From Holophagales bacterium UBA5704 (GTDB lineage: Bacteria; Acidobacteriota; Thermoanaerobaculia; Multivoradales; UBA5704): DNA of 64,000 nucleotides. Shown one piece after another: positions 27,159-34,912 of this stretch; positions within the stretch are counted from its first letter, which is position 1, and each line of letters opens with the position of its first letter. The position numbers were made by a program, and so were the translations under genes. The notes under the pieces are model-generated. The model saw only the letters and a program-made list of their open reading frames with translations, was not told the origin of the DNA and searched no databases. The stretch is taken from assembly GCA_002420005.1 (NCBI GenBank), contig DIHE01000038.1, forward strand, positions 1 to 64,000, written 5' to 3'.

Positions 27159-27571
27159 TGGAACCGTCCAACGACGAGCCGCGCGTCGGCGAGGTGCTGA
27201 GCCGGCTGCGCGCCGGTGTGCGCCAACGCCAGGCCGAGCTGGCCACCGCGGGAGCCGGCGCCGACGAGGCCCGCTTCAAGCTGGTGGAGCTGACCGCCAA
27301 GGAGTACATCCGCGAGCCGATCCCCCTCTCGCCCCGACCGGTGGTGGGGAAGTGGCTGGTGTTCGCCCGCAAGGCATTCTTCCACGTCTTCATGAAGTGG
27401 TACCTGCGCCCCGTCCTGGAACAGCAGAACGCCTTCAACCAGAGTGCCGGCCGGCTGATCCAGGACCTGATCCAGGGTCAGGAGAAGCTCGCCCGGCAGC
27501 TGCGCGAGACGGAGGCGCGCCTGATCGCCCTGGAGCGGCGCCTGCGCGCGACGCCGGAGAGCCCGGAGTAA
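27158..27571 (+). CDS. Small coiled-coil-containing protein of unknown function
   Basis: 137 residues. ATG 27158 overlaps the preceding stop (TGATG) and is preceded by GGAGG. The middle has an amphipathic, partly hydrophobic segment (VVGKWLVFARKAFFHVFMKWYLRPVLEQQNAF, given here only as residues ~60-90). The C-terminal third is a predicted coiled coil (QEKLARQLRETEARLIALE). Similar short proteins occur beside glycosyltransferases, where they may help assemble enzymes at the membrane; this is inference. Confidence 0.75.
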   Translation: MEPSNDEPRVGEVLSRLRAGVRQRQAELATAGAGADEARFKLVELTAKEYIREPIPLSPRPVVGKWLVFARKAFFHVFMKWYLRPVLEQQNAFNQSAGRLIQDLIQGQEKLARQLRETEARLIALERRLRATPESPE

Positions 27572-27577
27572 AAACCG

Positions 27578-28624
27578 ATGCCCCAACGCATCGTCGTCTG
27601 TTCCACGAAAGTCCCGTTCTCCTACGGCGGGGCCGAGATGCTGGCGGAGTCGTTGCGCGATGCGCTGGCGGCCCGGGGCCACACGGTGGACCTCGTCGAG
27701 TTGCCGTTCGCCTGGGCGGATCGGGTGCAGCTGCTGAAGAGCGGGCTGGCCTGGCGGCTGCTCGACCTCACGACTGCGGGCGGCCAGCGGATCGACCGGG
27801 TGATCGCCACCCGCTTCCCGTCCTATCTGATCCGCCATCCCAACAAGATCGTCTGGCTCGTCCACCAGATGCGGCAGGTCTACGATCTCCTGGGAACTCC
27901 GCACAGCGACTTTTCGGAGGCGCCGCGCGACCGCCGGGTCGTCGAGATGGTGCGGGCGATGGACCGCCGTGCCCTCACCGAGGCGCGCGAGGTCTTCACC
28001 ATCTCGCAGAACGTGGCCGGCCGCCTGAAGCGCTTCAACGACATCGCGGCCGAAGCGCTCTATCCGCCGCCGCGGCTGGAGGGGCGGTACCGGCCCGGCG
28101 CCTTCGGCGACTACGTCTTCACCGTCGGCCGGCTCGATCCGCTGAAGCGCTGCGACCTGCTGGTACGGGCGATGAAGCATGTCGAGACGCCGGTGCGCTG
28201 CCGCATCGGCGGCACCGGGCCGGAGCGGGAGAAGCTGGAGGCGCTGATCGAGCGGCTCGGCGTGCGCGACCGCGTCGACCTGCTCGGCTGGGTGGACGAC
28301 CAGGACGTGCCCGCGCTCTACGCCAACGCCCTCGGTGTCTTCTACGCCCCCTATGACGAGGACTACGGCTACGTCACCGTCGAGGCCTTCAAGGCGGGAA
28401 AACCCGTGCTGACCGCCGCCGACTCCGGAGGCGTCCTCGAATTCGTCGAGGATGGCCGCAACGGGTTCGTCGTCCCCCCGGACGCCCCGCGCGAGCTGGC
28501 CGCCCGCATCGACGCCCTCTGGCGCGACCGGTCCCGGGCGCAGCACATGGGCGAAGAGGGGCGGGAGGACGTGGCGCGGATCGGCTGGGATCAGGTGGTG
28601 GCGCGGCTGACCGGCGAGGGGTGA
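27578..28624 (+). CDS. Family 4 glycosyltransferase
   Basis: 348 residues. VCSTKVPFSYGGAEMLAESL at the N terminus gives the GGAE donor-side loop; KIVWLVHQMRQVYDL, YVFTVGRLDPLKRCDLLVRAM and the EX7E motif in PYDEDYGYVTVEAFKAGKPVLTA complete a GT-B family 4 enzyme. It starts 7 bp after the coiled-coil gene and is the last glycosylation gene before valS. Confidence 0.94.
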   Translation: MPQRIVVCSTKVPFSYGGAEMLAESLRDALAARGHTVDLVELPFAWADRVQLLKSGLAWRLLDLTTAGGQRIDRVIATRFPSYLIRHPNKIVWLVHQMRQVYDLLGTPHSDFSEAPRDRRVVEMVRAMDRRALTEAREVFTISQNVAGRLKRFNDIAAEALYPPPRLEGRYRPGAFGDYVFTVGRLDPLKRCDLLVRAMKHVETPVRCRIGGTGPEREKLEALIERLGVRDRVDLLGWVDDQDVPALYANALGVFYAPYDEDYGYVTVEAFKAGKPVLTAADSGGVLEFVEDGRNGFVVPPDAPRELAARIDALWRDRSRAQHMGEEGREDVARIGWDQVVARLTGEG

Positions 28625-28711
28625 GCAGAGCCCCTCCCCCCTCCTTTGCTACAATCGCCGCCTCCCGCCGCACCGCGGCTGCCCGAACCTCATTTCGAAG
28701 GAGCTTCACCC

Positions 28712-31255
28712 ATGGCCGACATTCCGCAGCAGCCCTCGCTGGAGGGTCTTGAGACCAAATGGCTGGACCGTTGGGAGGCCGGCGGCGTCTACCGCTTCCG
28801 GCGCGACAGCCCCGCCGCGGTCTATGCCATCGACACCCCGCCGCCCACGGTGAGCGGGTCGCTGCACGTCGGCCACGTCTTCTCCTACACCCACACCGAC
28901 CTCATCGCGCGCTTCCAGCGGATGCGCGGCAAGGAGGTCTTCTATCCGATGGGCTGGGACGACAACGGCCTGCCCACCGAGCGCCGGGTGCAGAACTACT
29001 TCGGGGTGCGCTGCGATCCGCACCTGCCGTACGACCCGCACTTCGAGCCGCCGGCCAAGGCGGAGAAGCAGATCCCGGTCTCGCGGCGCAACTTCATCGA
29101 GCTCTGCCACCGGTTGACCCACGAGGACGAGAAGGTCTTCGAGGCCCTCTGGCGGCGCCTGGGCCTGTCGATCGACTGGACGCAGACCTACGCCACCATC
29201 GGCGAGGGCTCGCAGCGCGTCTCGCAGCAGAGCTTCCTCGACCTGCTCGCGCGCGGCATCGTCTACAAGCTGGAGGCGCCGACCCTCTGGGACGTCGACT
29301 TCCGCACCGCGGTGGCGCAGGCCGAGATCGAGGACCGGGAGATGACCGGCTCCTACCACCGCGTCCGTTTCGGCCATGCGGCGACCGGCGGCATCGAGAT
29401 CGAGACCACGCGGCCGGAGCTGCTCCCCGCCTGCGTCGCCCTGGTGGCCAATCCGGACGACGAGCGGTACCGGCCGCACTTCGGCAGCCTGGTGACCACG
29501 CCGCTCTTCGGCGTCCGCGTGCCGATCCTCGCGCACCGGCTGGCCGATCCGGCGAAGGGCTCCGGCATCGCCATGATCTGCACCTTCGGCGACGTCACCG
29601 ACATCATCTGGTGGCGCGAGCTCAAGCTGCCGGTGCGCGCCGTGGTCGGCCACGACGGGCGGCTGCAGCCGGCGCCCTTCGGCGAGCCGGGCTGGGAGTC
29701 CGACGACGCCGAGCGCGCCCGCGCCGCCTATGGCGAGATCGCCGGCCTGCCGCTCCAGAAGGCGCGCGCGCGCATCCTCGAGCTGCTGCGCGAGAGCGGC
29801 GCCCTGGTCGGCGAGCCGCGGCCGACCACCCACGCGGTGAAGTTCTATGAGAAGGGCGACCGCCCGCTGGAGATCGTCACCAGCCGGCAGTGGTTCCTGC
29901 GCACCCTGGAGCACCGCGAGGCCCTCCTCGCGCGCGGCGCCGAGCTCGCCTGGCATCCGGCGCACATGAAGGCGCGGTTCGACGCCTGGGTGCAGGGCCT
30001 CAACTCCGACTGGTGCATCAGCCGCCAGCGCTTCTTCGGCGTGCCGTTCCCGCTCTGGTATCCGGTGCGCGAGGACGGCTCGGTGGACTGGGACGCCCCC
30101 ATCGCTCCACACCGCGACCGCATGCCGATCGATCCGTCGAGCGACGTGCCGGAAGGCTTCACCGAGGCGCAGCGCGACCAGCCGGGCGGCTTCACCGGCG
30201 ATCCGGACGTGATGGACACCTGGGCCACCTCCTCGCTCTCGCCGCAGATCGCGGGCGGCTGGGGGTCGGACGACGCGCTCTTCCGCAAGGTCTTCCCGAT
30301 GGACATGCGGCCGCAATCGCACGAGATCATCCGCACCTGGCTGTTCTCCAGCGTGGTGCGCGCCCACCTGGAGCACGATTCGCTGCCCTGGAAGCACGCG
30401 GCAATCTCCGGCTGGGTGCTGGACCCGGATCGCAAGAAGATGTCCAAATCGAAGGGCAACGTGGTGACCCCGATCGCCACGCTGGAGGAATTCGGCGCCG
30501 ACGCCGTGCGCTACTGGGCCGCCAACGGCCGGCTCGGCGTCGACACCGCCTTCGACACCGGGCAGATCAAGATCGGCCGGCGCCTGGCGATCAAGGTGCT
30601 CAACGCCTCCAAGTTCGTGCTCGACCGCGAGGTGGTGCCCGGCGAGGTGACCGAGCCGCTCGACCGCGCCATGCTCGCCGGTCTCGCCTCGCTGGTGGAG
30701 GACGCCACCGCGAGCTTCGAGGGCTACGACTACACGCGCGCCCTGGAGCGCACCGAGCGCTTCTTCTGGGGGTTCTGCGACAACTATCTGGAGCTGGTGA
30801 AGAACCGCGCCTACGGCAACCAGGGGGAAGCCGCGGCCGGCTCGGCCCACCGCGCCCTGCGCGAGGCGCTGTCGGTCCTCCTGCGGCTCTTCGCGCCGTT
30901 CCTTCCCTACGTCACCGAGGAGGTCTGGTCCTGGTGGCAGGAAGGCTCGGTGCACCGGTCGTCCTGGCCGGACGCGGCGGCGCTCCGTGCCCTGGCCGCC
31001 GACGGCGATCCGCTGGTGCTCGACGTGGCCTCCGAGGTGCTGGGCGAGGTGCGCAAGGCGAAGACCGCGGCCAAGGTCTCGCTGCGCGCCGCGGTGCAGA
31101 AGGCCATCGTCCGCGACACCGCCGCCCGCCGCGCCGCCCTCGCCCGCGCCGAGGTGGACCTGTGCACCGCGGCGAACATCACGTCCCTGGAGACCGTGGA
31201 CGCCGAAGCGTTCGGGGTCGAGGCGGAGATGACGCCGGTCGAGCCGGCAGCGTAG
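28712..31255 (+). CDS. valS: Valyl-tRNA synthetase
   Basis: 847 residues. Class I signatures: PPTVSGSLHVGHVFSYTHTD (HIGH-type, residues ~50-69) and KKMSKSKGNVV (KMSKS, near 575). YPMGWDDNGLPTERRVQNY is the editing/catalytic linker seen in the actinobacterial/archaeal-like ValS form rather than the longer E. coli form. It charges tRNA-Val with valine. AAGGAG precedes ATG 28712. Fragments of its 3' end recur twice downstream (33283-33327 and 35730-35780), marking it as the boundary of an accessory island. Confidence 0.97.
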   Translation: MADIPQQPSLEGLETKWLDRWEAGGVYRFRRDSPAAVYAIDTPPPTVSGSLHVGHVFSYTHTDLIARFQRMRGKEVFYPMGWDDNGLPTERRVQNYFGVRCDPHLPYDPHFEPPAKAEKQIPVSRRNFIELCHRLTHEDEKVFEALWRRLGLSIDWTQTYATIGEGSQRVSQQSFLDLLARGIVYKLEAPTLWDVDFRTAVAQAEIEDREMTGSYHRVRFGHAATGGIEIETTRPELLPACVALVANPDDERYRPHFGSLVTTPLFGVRVPILAHRLADPAKGSGIAMICTFGDVTDIIWWRELKLPVRAVVGHDGRLQPAPFGEPGWESDDAERARAAYGEIAGLPLQKARARILELLRESGALVGEPRPTTHAVKFYEKGDRPLEIVTSRQWFLRTLEHREALLARGAELAWHPAHMKARFDAWVQGLNSDWCISRQRFFGVPFPLWYPVREDGSVDWDAPIAPHRDRMPIDPSSDVPEGFTEAQRDQPGGFTGDPDVMDTWATSSLSPQIAGGWGSDDALFRKVFPMDMRPQSHEIIRTWLFSSVVRAHLEHDSLPWKHAAISGWVLDPDRKKMSKSKGNVVTPIATLEEFGADAVRYWAANGRLGVDTAFDTGQIKIGRRLAIKVLNASKFVLDREVVPGEVTEPLDRAMLAGLASLVEDATASFEGYDYTRALERTERFFWGFCDNYLELVKNRAYGNQGEAAAGSAHRALREALSVLLRLFAPFLPYVTEEVWSWWQEGSVHRSSWPDAAALRALAADGDPLVLDVASEVLGEVRKAKTAAKVSLRAAVQKAIVRDTAARRAALARAEVDLCTAANITSLETVDAEAFGVEAEMTPVEPAA

Positions 31256-31259
31256 AGTC

Positions 31260-31312
31260 AGGAACCCCGGGACGCCCGGCGTGCGCCCCTGGTACGACCG
31301 CTGGTGTTACCA
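31260..31312. repeat. GC-rich intergenic repeat, copy 1
   Basis: AACCCCGGGACGCCCGGCGT followed by GCGCCCCTGG and GCTGG. A close copy lies at 31880-31930 on the other side of the mazEF-like pair, and a more degenerate one near 35058-35090 (CTGGGAGCGCCGGGTCTC). It probably belongs to a dispersed intergenic repeat family. Confidence 0.5.
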
Positions 31313-31319
31313 TGGAGCC

Positions 31320-31559
31320 ATGAGCAGCGCGAAGATCGCCATCTCACTTCACCCGGATGCCCTTCGGGAGGTGGACCAGCTTGTCGGCGGAGGCTTGTTT
31401 CCCAGCCGGAGCAAGCTCATCCAGGACGCGGTCGCCGAGAAACTGCAACGCCTGCGGCGAGGCCGGCTGGCCCGGGAGTGCGCGCTCCTGGACCCTGCGG
31501 CTGAGCAGGCTGCGGCGGAAGAGATCTTTCTGGGTGAGACCGAATGGCCCGCATACTGA
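31320..31559 (+). CDS. Ribbon-helix-helix antitoxin of a MazEF-like pair
   Basis: 79 residues. KIAISLHPDALREVDQLVGGGLFPSRSKLIQDAVAEKL (residues ~5-42) is a CopG/Arc-type RHH fold: a basic beta-strand then two helices, with SRS in the turn. The acidic C-terminal part (EQAAAEEIFLGETEW) would bind the toxin. It is followed with a 16-bp overlap by a MazF/PemK toxin. Such antitoxins bind their own promoter as dimers. No Shine-Dalgarno is evident. Confidence 0.88.
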   Translation: MSSAKIAISLHPDALREVDQLVGGGLFPSRSKLIQDAVAEKLQRLRRGRLARECALLDPAAEQAAAEEIFLGETEWPAY

Positions 31560-31882
31560 GAGGCGACGTTCTCTGGGCCGATCTGGATCCCGTGCGAGGT
31601 CACGAGCAGGCCGGCCGGAGGCCGGTTCTCGTGTTGAGCCATGACGTCTTCAATGAGAGATCCCGCACGGTCATTGCCGTGGTGCTCACCAGCCAGGCGC
31701 CGGCCGCCGGTTATCCCCTGAATCTCGAGATCCGCTCCATCCCGCTCCCGAAGCGGTCCTGGGTCAAGATCAGCCAGATTCGCACCCTCTCGACTGATCG
31801 TCTCGGCGACCACCTCGGGCGACTGTCACCCGAGGAGCTGCAGAAGGTGGTCGAAGGGCTGAACGAAATCATCGGCGAGTAA
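31544..31882 (+). CDS. MazF/PemK-family mRNA endoribonuclease toxin
   Basis: 112 residues. GDVLWADLDPVRGHEQAGRRPVLVLS near residues 7-32 is the MazF/PemK core, followed by FNERSRTVIAVVLTSQ and KRSWVKISQIRTLSTDRL, which carry the RNA-cleaving region. It cuts mRNA at short sequences and arrests growth when freed from the antitoxin. The start lies inside the antitoxin gene, giving coupled translation. The toxin appears intact. Confidence 0.94.
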   Translation: MARILRGDVLWADLDPVRGHEQAGRRPVLVLSHDVFNERSRTVIAVVLTSQAPAAGYPLNLEIRSIPLPKRSWVKISQIRTLSTDRLGDHLGRLSPEELQKVVEGLNEIIGE

Positions 31883-31930
31883 CCCCGGACTCCCGGCGCG
31901 CGCCCCCTGGGAGCGCTGGCGTCTCGCCGG
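31880..31930. repeat. GC-rich intergenic repeat, copy 2
   Basis: AACCCCGGACTCCCGGCGCG, GCGCCCCCTGGGAGCGCTGG and CGTCTCGCCGGC, closely matching 31260-31312 so that the two copies bracket the mazEF-like pair. This arrangement is consistent with the pair having arrived together with the repeat. Confidence 0.5.
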
Positions 31931-32021
31931 CATTCAAGAAGATGGGCCGAAGGCCCGGCCTGGCTTGGGAGGGGGGAGGCAGCAGGTGTGGAGAGCGGAG
32001 AGCGAGCCCGGCTTCACCGCT

Positions 32022-32306
32022 TCACCGGGGCGGGTGGAGGGCCAGGGAGAGCTGCCAGCCGATGGCTCGCGCGTAGCGCTCCAGGGTGGAAAAGCGGATG
32101 CTGCCGGCGCTGTTCTCGATGCGGCTGATGGCGGACTTCTTCGTAGCCAGGCGCTCGGCCACCTGATCCTGGGTAAGGCCGGCCTCTTCGCGGGCCTGGC
32201 GGAGCAGGGCGCCGACTTTGAACTCGGTGTAGCCCGTTTCGAGACCGTCTGCGAACTCGGGATCACGCGCGGCGCGGGTCTGGGTGTATTTCGTGAGGTC
32301 GCTCAT
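32022..32306 (-). CDS. XRE-family HTH antitoxin (HigA-like)
   Basis: 94 residues. LTQDQVAERLATKKSAISRIENS at about residues 44-66 is a lambda-repressor-type helix-turn-helix. The N-terminal ~35 residues (DPEFADGLETGYTEFKVGALL) match the family of HigA antitoxins paired with gp49/HigB toxins. Its ATG overlaps the toxin stop (ATGA, 32303-32306), so the order is toxin first, antitoxin second, the HigBA arrangement. Confidence 0.93.
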   Translation of the reverse strand: MSDLTKYTQTRAARDPEFADGLETGYTEFKVGALLRQAREEAGLTQDQVAERLATKKSAISRIENSAGSIRFSTLERYARAIGWQLSLALHPPR

Positions 32307-32653
32307 GGTGTGTCCTTCCTTCCCAGGTAATCCTGGCGGCGGGCCGATGCGAGCTCGATCTCCCGCCGCGGAGTCTTCTCGGTCTTCTTCGCAAAACCAC
32401 CTACGACCACAAATCGGTGGCCGTCCTGGAAGCCGATCAGCCGGAAGGCGTCTCCACCGTGCTGCGCCCGGGCTTCCCAGAGACCCTCGGTGTCAGCCAG
32501 CTTCTTGAAGTACTGGGCGGGAACCGGGTCGAGCTGCTCCACCAGGCGCAGCACCCAGACCACCTTCTGTGCCTGCTTGCCGGTGAGGGTGTCAAGGAAC
32601 TCTTCCACGGGGCAGGCACCGGAGGCGGCTCGGTAGAAGTAGACCTCTCGCAC
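32303..32653 (-). CDS. HigB/gp49-like RelE-superfamily toxin
   Basis: 116 residues from GTG 32653 (VREVYFYRAASGACPVEEFL). PVEEFLDTLTGKQAQKVVWVLRLVEQL, LWEARAQHGGDAFRLIGFQ and HRFVVVGGFAKKTEKTPRREIELA are typical of phage-derived gp49/HigB toxins, ribosome-dependent mRNA nucleases. An upstream in-frame reading without family similarity argues for GTG 32653. A TTCACC...TTAACC promoter-like stretch directly precedes it, so the transcript may have almost no leader. Confidence 0.88.
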   Translation of the reverse strand: MREVYFYRAASGACPVEEFLDTLTGKQAQKVVWVLRLVEQLDPVPAQYFKKLADTEGLWEARAQHGGDAFRLIGFQDGHRFVVVGGFAKKTEKTPRREIELASARRQDYLGRKDTP

Positions 32654-32755
32654 AGGGGGTAGGTTAACACAAAGGTGAACAGGCGACAGTGGTCCCGAGC
32701 CCAAGACCGGATGACAGCGATGTCGCGGTGCCAGGGGGAGGGAGATCGGATGGCG

Positions 32756-32891
32756 TGGTATAATCTGTCCCGCCGGGGAGGCACCTTCTTTGTAGCGATA
32801 GCCCAACCTACCGCCTGGACACCGACGGCCAGATCGCGCTGTTATGGGCCTACGGTATGTGCCGTCGGCGCTCTACAACAAAGGAGGTAAA
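32756..32891 (+). promoter_or_regulatory. Extended -10 promoter and structured leader of a small basic gene
   Basis: TGGTATAAT (32756-32764) is a perfect extended -10 element; no clear -35 is seen. The ~120-nt leader contains an 8-bp perfect stem, CCGACGGC (32822-32829) with GCCGTCGG (32861-32868), around a 31-nt loop. An ideal AAAGGAGGT ribosome site follows. A long folded leader before a 36-codon gene suggests control at the RNA level or an RNA with its own role. Confidence 0.55.
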
Positions 32892-33002
32892 ATGCCTCGT
32901 AAAAAGAAATGGACGGTCCCGCGTAGACCTGAGGCGGTTCGCCGCCCCAAAAAGTCTACGCGGAACCAGAAGCAGCCTCGAGTCACCCCACTACGGCGTT
33001 AG
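32892..33002 (+). CDS. 36-residue highly basic peptide, unrecognised
   Basis: Product begins MPRKKKWTVPRRPEAV and ends RVTPLRR. Fifteen of 36 residues are Lys or Arg and only one is acidic, with five Pro and no hydrophobic core, so it is likely disordered alone and suited to binding RNA, DNA or ribosomes. AAAGGAGGTAAA directly precedes the ATG, among the best Shine-Dalgarno sites in the window, and a TGGTATAAT promoter lies 130 bp upstream. It is not similar to any ribosomal protein I recognise. It sits between the HigBA and VapBC modules and is AT-richer than its neighbours, suggesting transfer. Translation is well supported; function is unknown. Confidence 0.65.
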   Translation: MPRKKKWTVPRRPEAVRRPKKSTRNQKQPRVTPLRR

Positions 33003-33069
33003 TCCCGCACGGATTGCTCCGTAGTTAGGTAGAAGAGGTTGGGTGCCTCTCCGGCTCTAACTATTATAC

Positions 33070-33272
33070 CCCATCTTTCCAACGATACGGCCATCAATGT
33101 GGATGAGATGGCCAGATAGACAGTTTGTGTGGATTGTGCCCATCTTTTCCATGATGCTTCCATCAATGAGTGAGTTGGCCAGATTGACAGTTTTGTCGCC
33201 TGCTGTGGATTGCACCCATCTTTCCCTTTGGGCGTCCATCAATGGATGAGATGGCCAGATAAGCAGTTTGTC
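33070..33272. repeat. Three degenerate ~70-bp direct repeats
   Basis: CCCATCTTT(T)CC begins at 33070, 33139 and 33215 (periods of 69 and 76 bp). Each unit continues with CCATCAATG, GATGAGATGGCCAGAT and CAGTTT(T)GT. Within each unit CCATC-N-ATTGATGG-type half-sites can pair, so each is also a small inverted repeat. The block is much lower in GC than its surroundings. It fills most of the gap between the basic peptide gene and vapB. There are only three copies, with no unique spacers, so it is not CRISPR. Confidence 0.7.
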
Positions 33273-33282
33273 GCCCAGAAAG

Positions 33283-33327
33283 GCCGTGGTCGCCGAAGCG
33301 TTCGCGGTCGAGGCGGAGATGGCGCCT
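33283..33327 (+). pseudogene. Partial copy of the valS 3' end
   Basis: The ~45 bp around CGCCGAAGCGTTCGCGGTCG match valS at 31191-31235 with only a few substitutions and in the same orientation. It starts immediately after the ~70-bp repeats and lies 59 bp before vapB. It is too short to encode anything, and is evidence of a past duplication or recombination at the valS terminus. Confidence 0.8.
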
Positions 33328-33385
33328 CCCGCGGCCCTTGTGGTCACACATCGCCTTGTGTAGACTCTTTGTAGGAGAGCGATAA

Positions 33386-33592
33386 ATGCCCACGAATCTA
33401 GCGCTTAACGACTCCCTGATCCAGGAGGCTGTCCGCGTCGGCCACCATCGGACCAAGAAGGAGGCGGTCACCGCGGCCCTTGAGGAGTATGTCCAGGCCC
33501 GCACGCGGCGGGAGATCCTCGACTGGGTCGGCAAGGTGGACTACTACGACGACTATGATCCCAAGCGGCTCCGTGATCGCCAGCCCCGGTGA
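33386..33592 (+). CDS. VapB-type antitoxin
   Basis: 68 residues. LALNDSLIQEAVRVGHHRTKKEAVTAALEEYVQARTR (residues ~5-42) is the VapB family-2 ribbon-helix-helix region. The acidic C terminus (DWVGKVDYYDDYDPKRLR) has the Trp/Tyr/Asp pattern that inserts into the VapC active site. GTAGGAGAGC precedes ATG 33386. The stop overlaps the VapC ATG by one base (TGATG). Confidence 0.94.
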   Translation: MPTNLALNDSLIQEAVRVGHHRTKKEAVTAALEEYVQARTRREILDWVGKVDYYDDYDPKRLRDRQPR

Positions 33593-34029
33593 TGGTCCTT
33601 GTCGACACCACCATCTGGTCGCTCGCGCTCCGGCGGCGCAGCCATCAACTCTCGCCGCTGGAATCACAGCTCGTCGCCAGCTGGGCTGAGCTCGTCACGT
33701 TCGGCCGAGCTGCGCTGATGGGTGCGGTGCGCCAGGAAGTGCTGTCAGGCATTCGTGCGGAAGAAGCCTTCGAGGCTCTCAACAAGAAGCTTGCGGCCTT
33801 CCGGCTCCTCGAAACCCTCCCGGGCGACCACGTCCAGGCAGCCCGCTTCTTCAATCGTTGCCGGTCCCACGGCATCGCCGGTTCTCACATTGACATGCTG
33901 ATCTGCGCCACGGCCTTCCGCTACGACGTGCCCATCTTCACAACCGATCCCGACTTCACCGGCTATGCCAGGCACCTGCCCATTCATCTGTATGAGCCCG
34001 AGTTGACGGCTCCCGGCGATCTTGAGTAA
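33592..34029 (+). CDS. VapC-type PIN-domain ribonuclease toxin
   Basis: 145 residues. PIN-domain acidic residues are in place: VLVDTTIW (Asp near 5), GAVRQEVLSGI (Glu near 45), SHIDMLICATAFRYDVPIFTTDPDF (Asp near 104 and Asp near 121). VapC toxins cleave tRNA or rRNA with Mg2+. Translation is coupled to the antitoxin through TGATG. A GTG three bases upstream is possible. The module appears intact. Confidence 0.95.
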   Translation: MVLVDTTIWSLALRRRSHQLSPLESQLVASWAELVTFGRAALMGAVRQEVLSGIRAEEAFEALNKKLAAFRLLETLPGDHVQAARFFNRCRSHGIAGSHIDMLICATAFRYDVPIFTTDPDFTGYARHLPIHLYEPELTAPGDLE

Positions 34030-34231
34030 GGCAGGCCACCCGCCGCGGGCCGCAAGGCCCACCCTGTGCTAGACTTACGCCCGACCGCAGGCGGCGCTCC
34101 CTCTCCCGGGAGACGCAGCCGCCGCGGCGGGCGGCTCCTTCTTGAAGAGGTGCCGCACCAAGGCCGGCGGGCGCGCTACGCTTCGATTGGCGGGCGCCTC
34201 GGAGGCCGCGAGCGGGGACACCACGAGGAGC

Positions 34232-34441
34232 GTGCGCATCACCGTGAGCCCGGCGCGCATCACCATCCTCCCGGTGCGCATCACGGTGAGCCCGGTGCGC
34301 ATCACGGTGAGCCCGGCGCGCAACGCCACCGCCGCGGCGCACATCACGACGATCCTGGCGCGCAAAGCGATCTCCACGACGCGCATCACAAAATTCGACA
34401 CCGGCAACGCTATCCCCGCGGTGCGCAACGCGCGCTTGCCG
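34232..34441. repeat. 21-bp minisatellite-like heptad-coding repeat
   Basis: About ten units with 21-bp period, best units GTGCGCATCACGGTGAGCCC (34274 and 34295), others more diverged but in phase (34316, 34337, 34358, 34379, 34421). Because 21 is a multiple of three, all six frames stay open for long stretches. The minus strand reads heptads such as VMRTGLT and ALRAGLT with conserved hydrophobic first and second positions. I could not decide whether any frame is translated: no Shine-Dalgarno or recognisable domain supports one. Confidence 0.75.
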
Positions 34442-34798
34442 ATGCGGGGCTCTCCCTTGGCGGCGGCTTTGATGCACGCCGGGATGTTTGTGATGCACGC
34501 CGCGGGGCGGTCGAGGGAGATCCCGGTCTTTGTGTGGCCGGTGAGGGTTTTGCGGCGCCCTGCGCACAACGGAGCCGGGCGCGTGGGTCTTGGTGTGCAC
34601 AACCCCGGGCTCGGGGTGATGCGCCGATCCATCGCCGTGCTGCGCGCAGCGCTCGCGGTGGATGCCGGCTCTTGTGTTGCGCGTCGCGTTCGTAGGATTG
34701 CGTGCGCGCGCAACGGGCCGCCACGTCGCAGGGGGGCCGGGCTCTCCCGGGTCCACTGGACTTTCCCCGCTTCCTCCTATACAACCGCGGGACCCGAC
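34442..34798. other. Non-coding, low-complexity GC-rich stretch
   Basis: Continues loosely in the style of the 21-bp repeats (GTGATGCACGCCG twice near 34468 and 34490) and is open in several frames on both strands without any recognisable domain. Nothing else can be supported here. Confidence 0.5.
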
Positions 34799-34912
34799 AT
34801 GCGACTCGCCTGGTTCAGCCCCCTTCCGCCCGCCCGCTCCGGCATCGCCGACTACAGCGCGGAGCTCCTGCCGCACCTCGCGGAGCATCTGGAGGTGGAG
34901 CCACCCGCACCA
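34799..34912 (+). pseudogene. Truncated 5' end of a glycosyltransferase gene
   Basis: Starts MRLAWFSPLPPARSGIADYS and continues AELLPHLAEHLEVE, the typical first ~34 residues of GT4 glycosyltransferases (the PPARSGIADYS loop). Similarity then stops abruptly at a candidate MITE at 34913. No remainder of the gene is found downstream. This is a decayed gene remnant; the insertion may have caused or followed the truncation. Confidence 0.75.

Noticed and set aside
28706..30955. Minus-strand open frame opposite valS
   Set aside because: Antisense shadow of a clear aminoacyl-tRNA synthetase; composition is His/Arg/Val-rich without motifs.
32757..32891. Riboswitch of a known class in the basic-peptide leader
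   Set aside because: Apart from one 8-bp stem no conserved core of a riboswitch family I know is recognisable.
33070..33272. CRISPR array
   Set aside because: Only three diverged copies, no constant repeat with unique spacers, and no cas genes.
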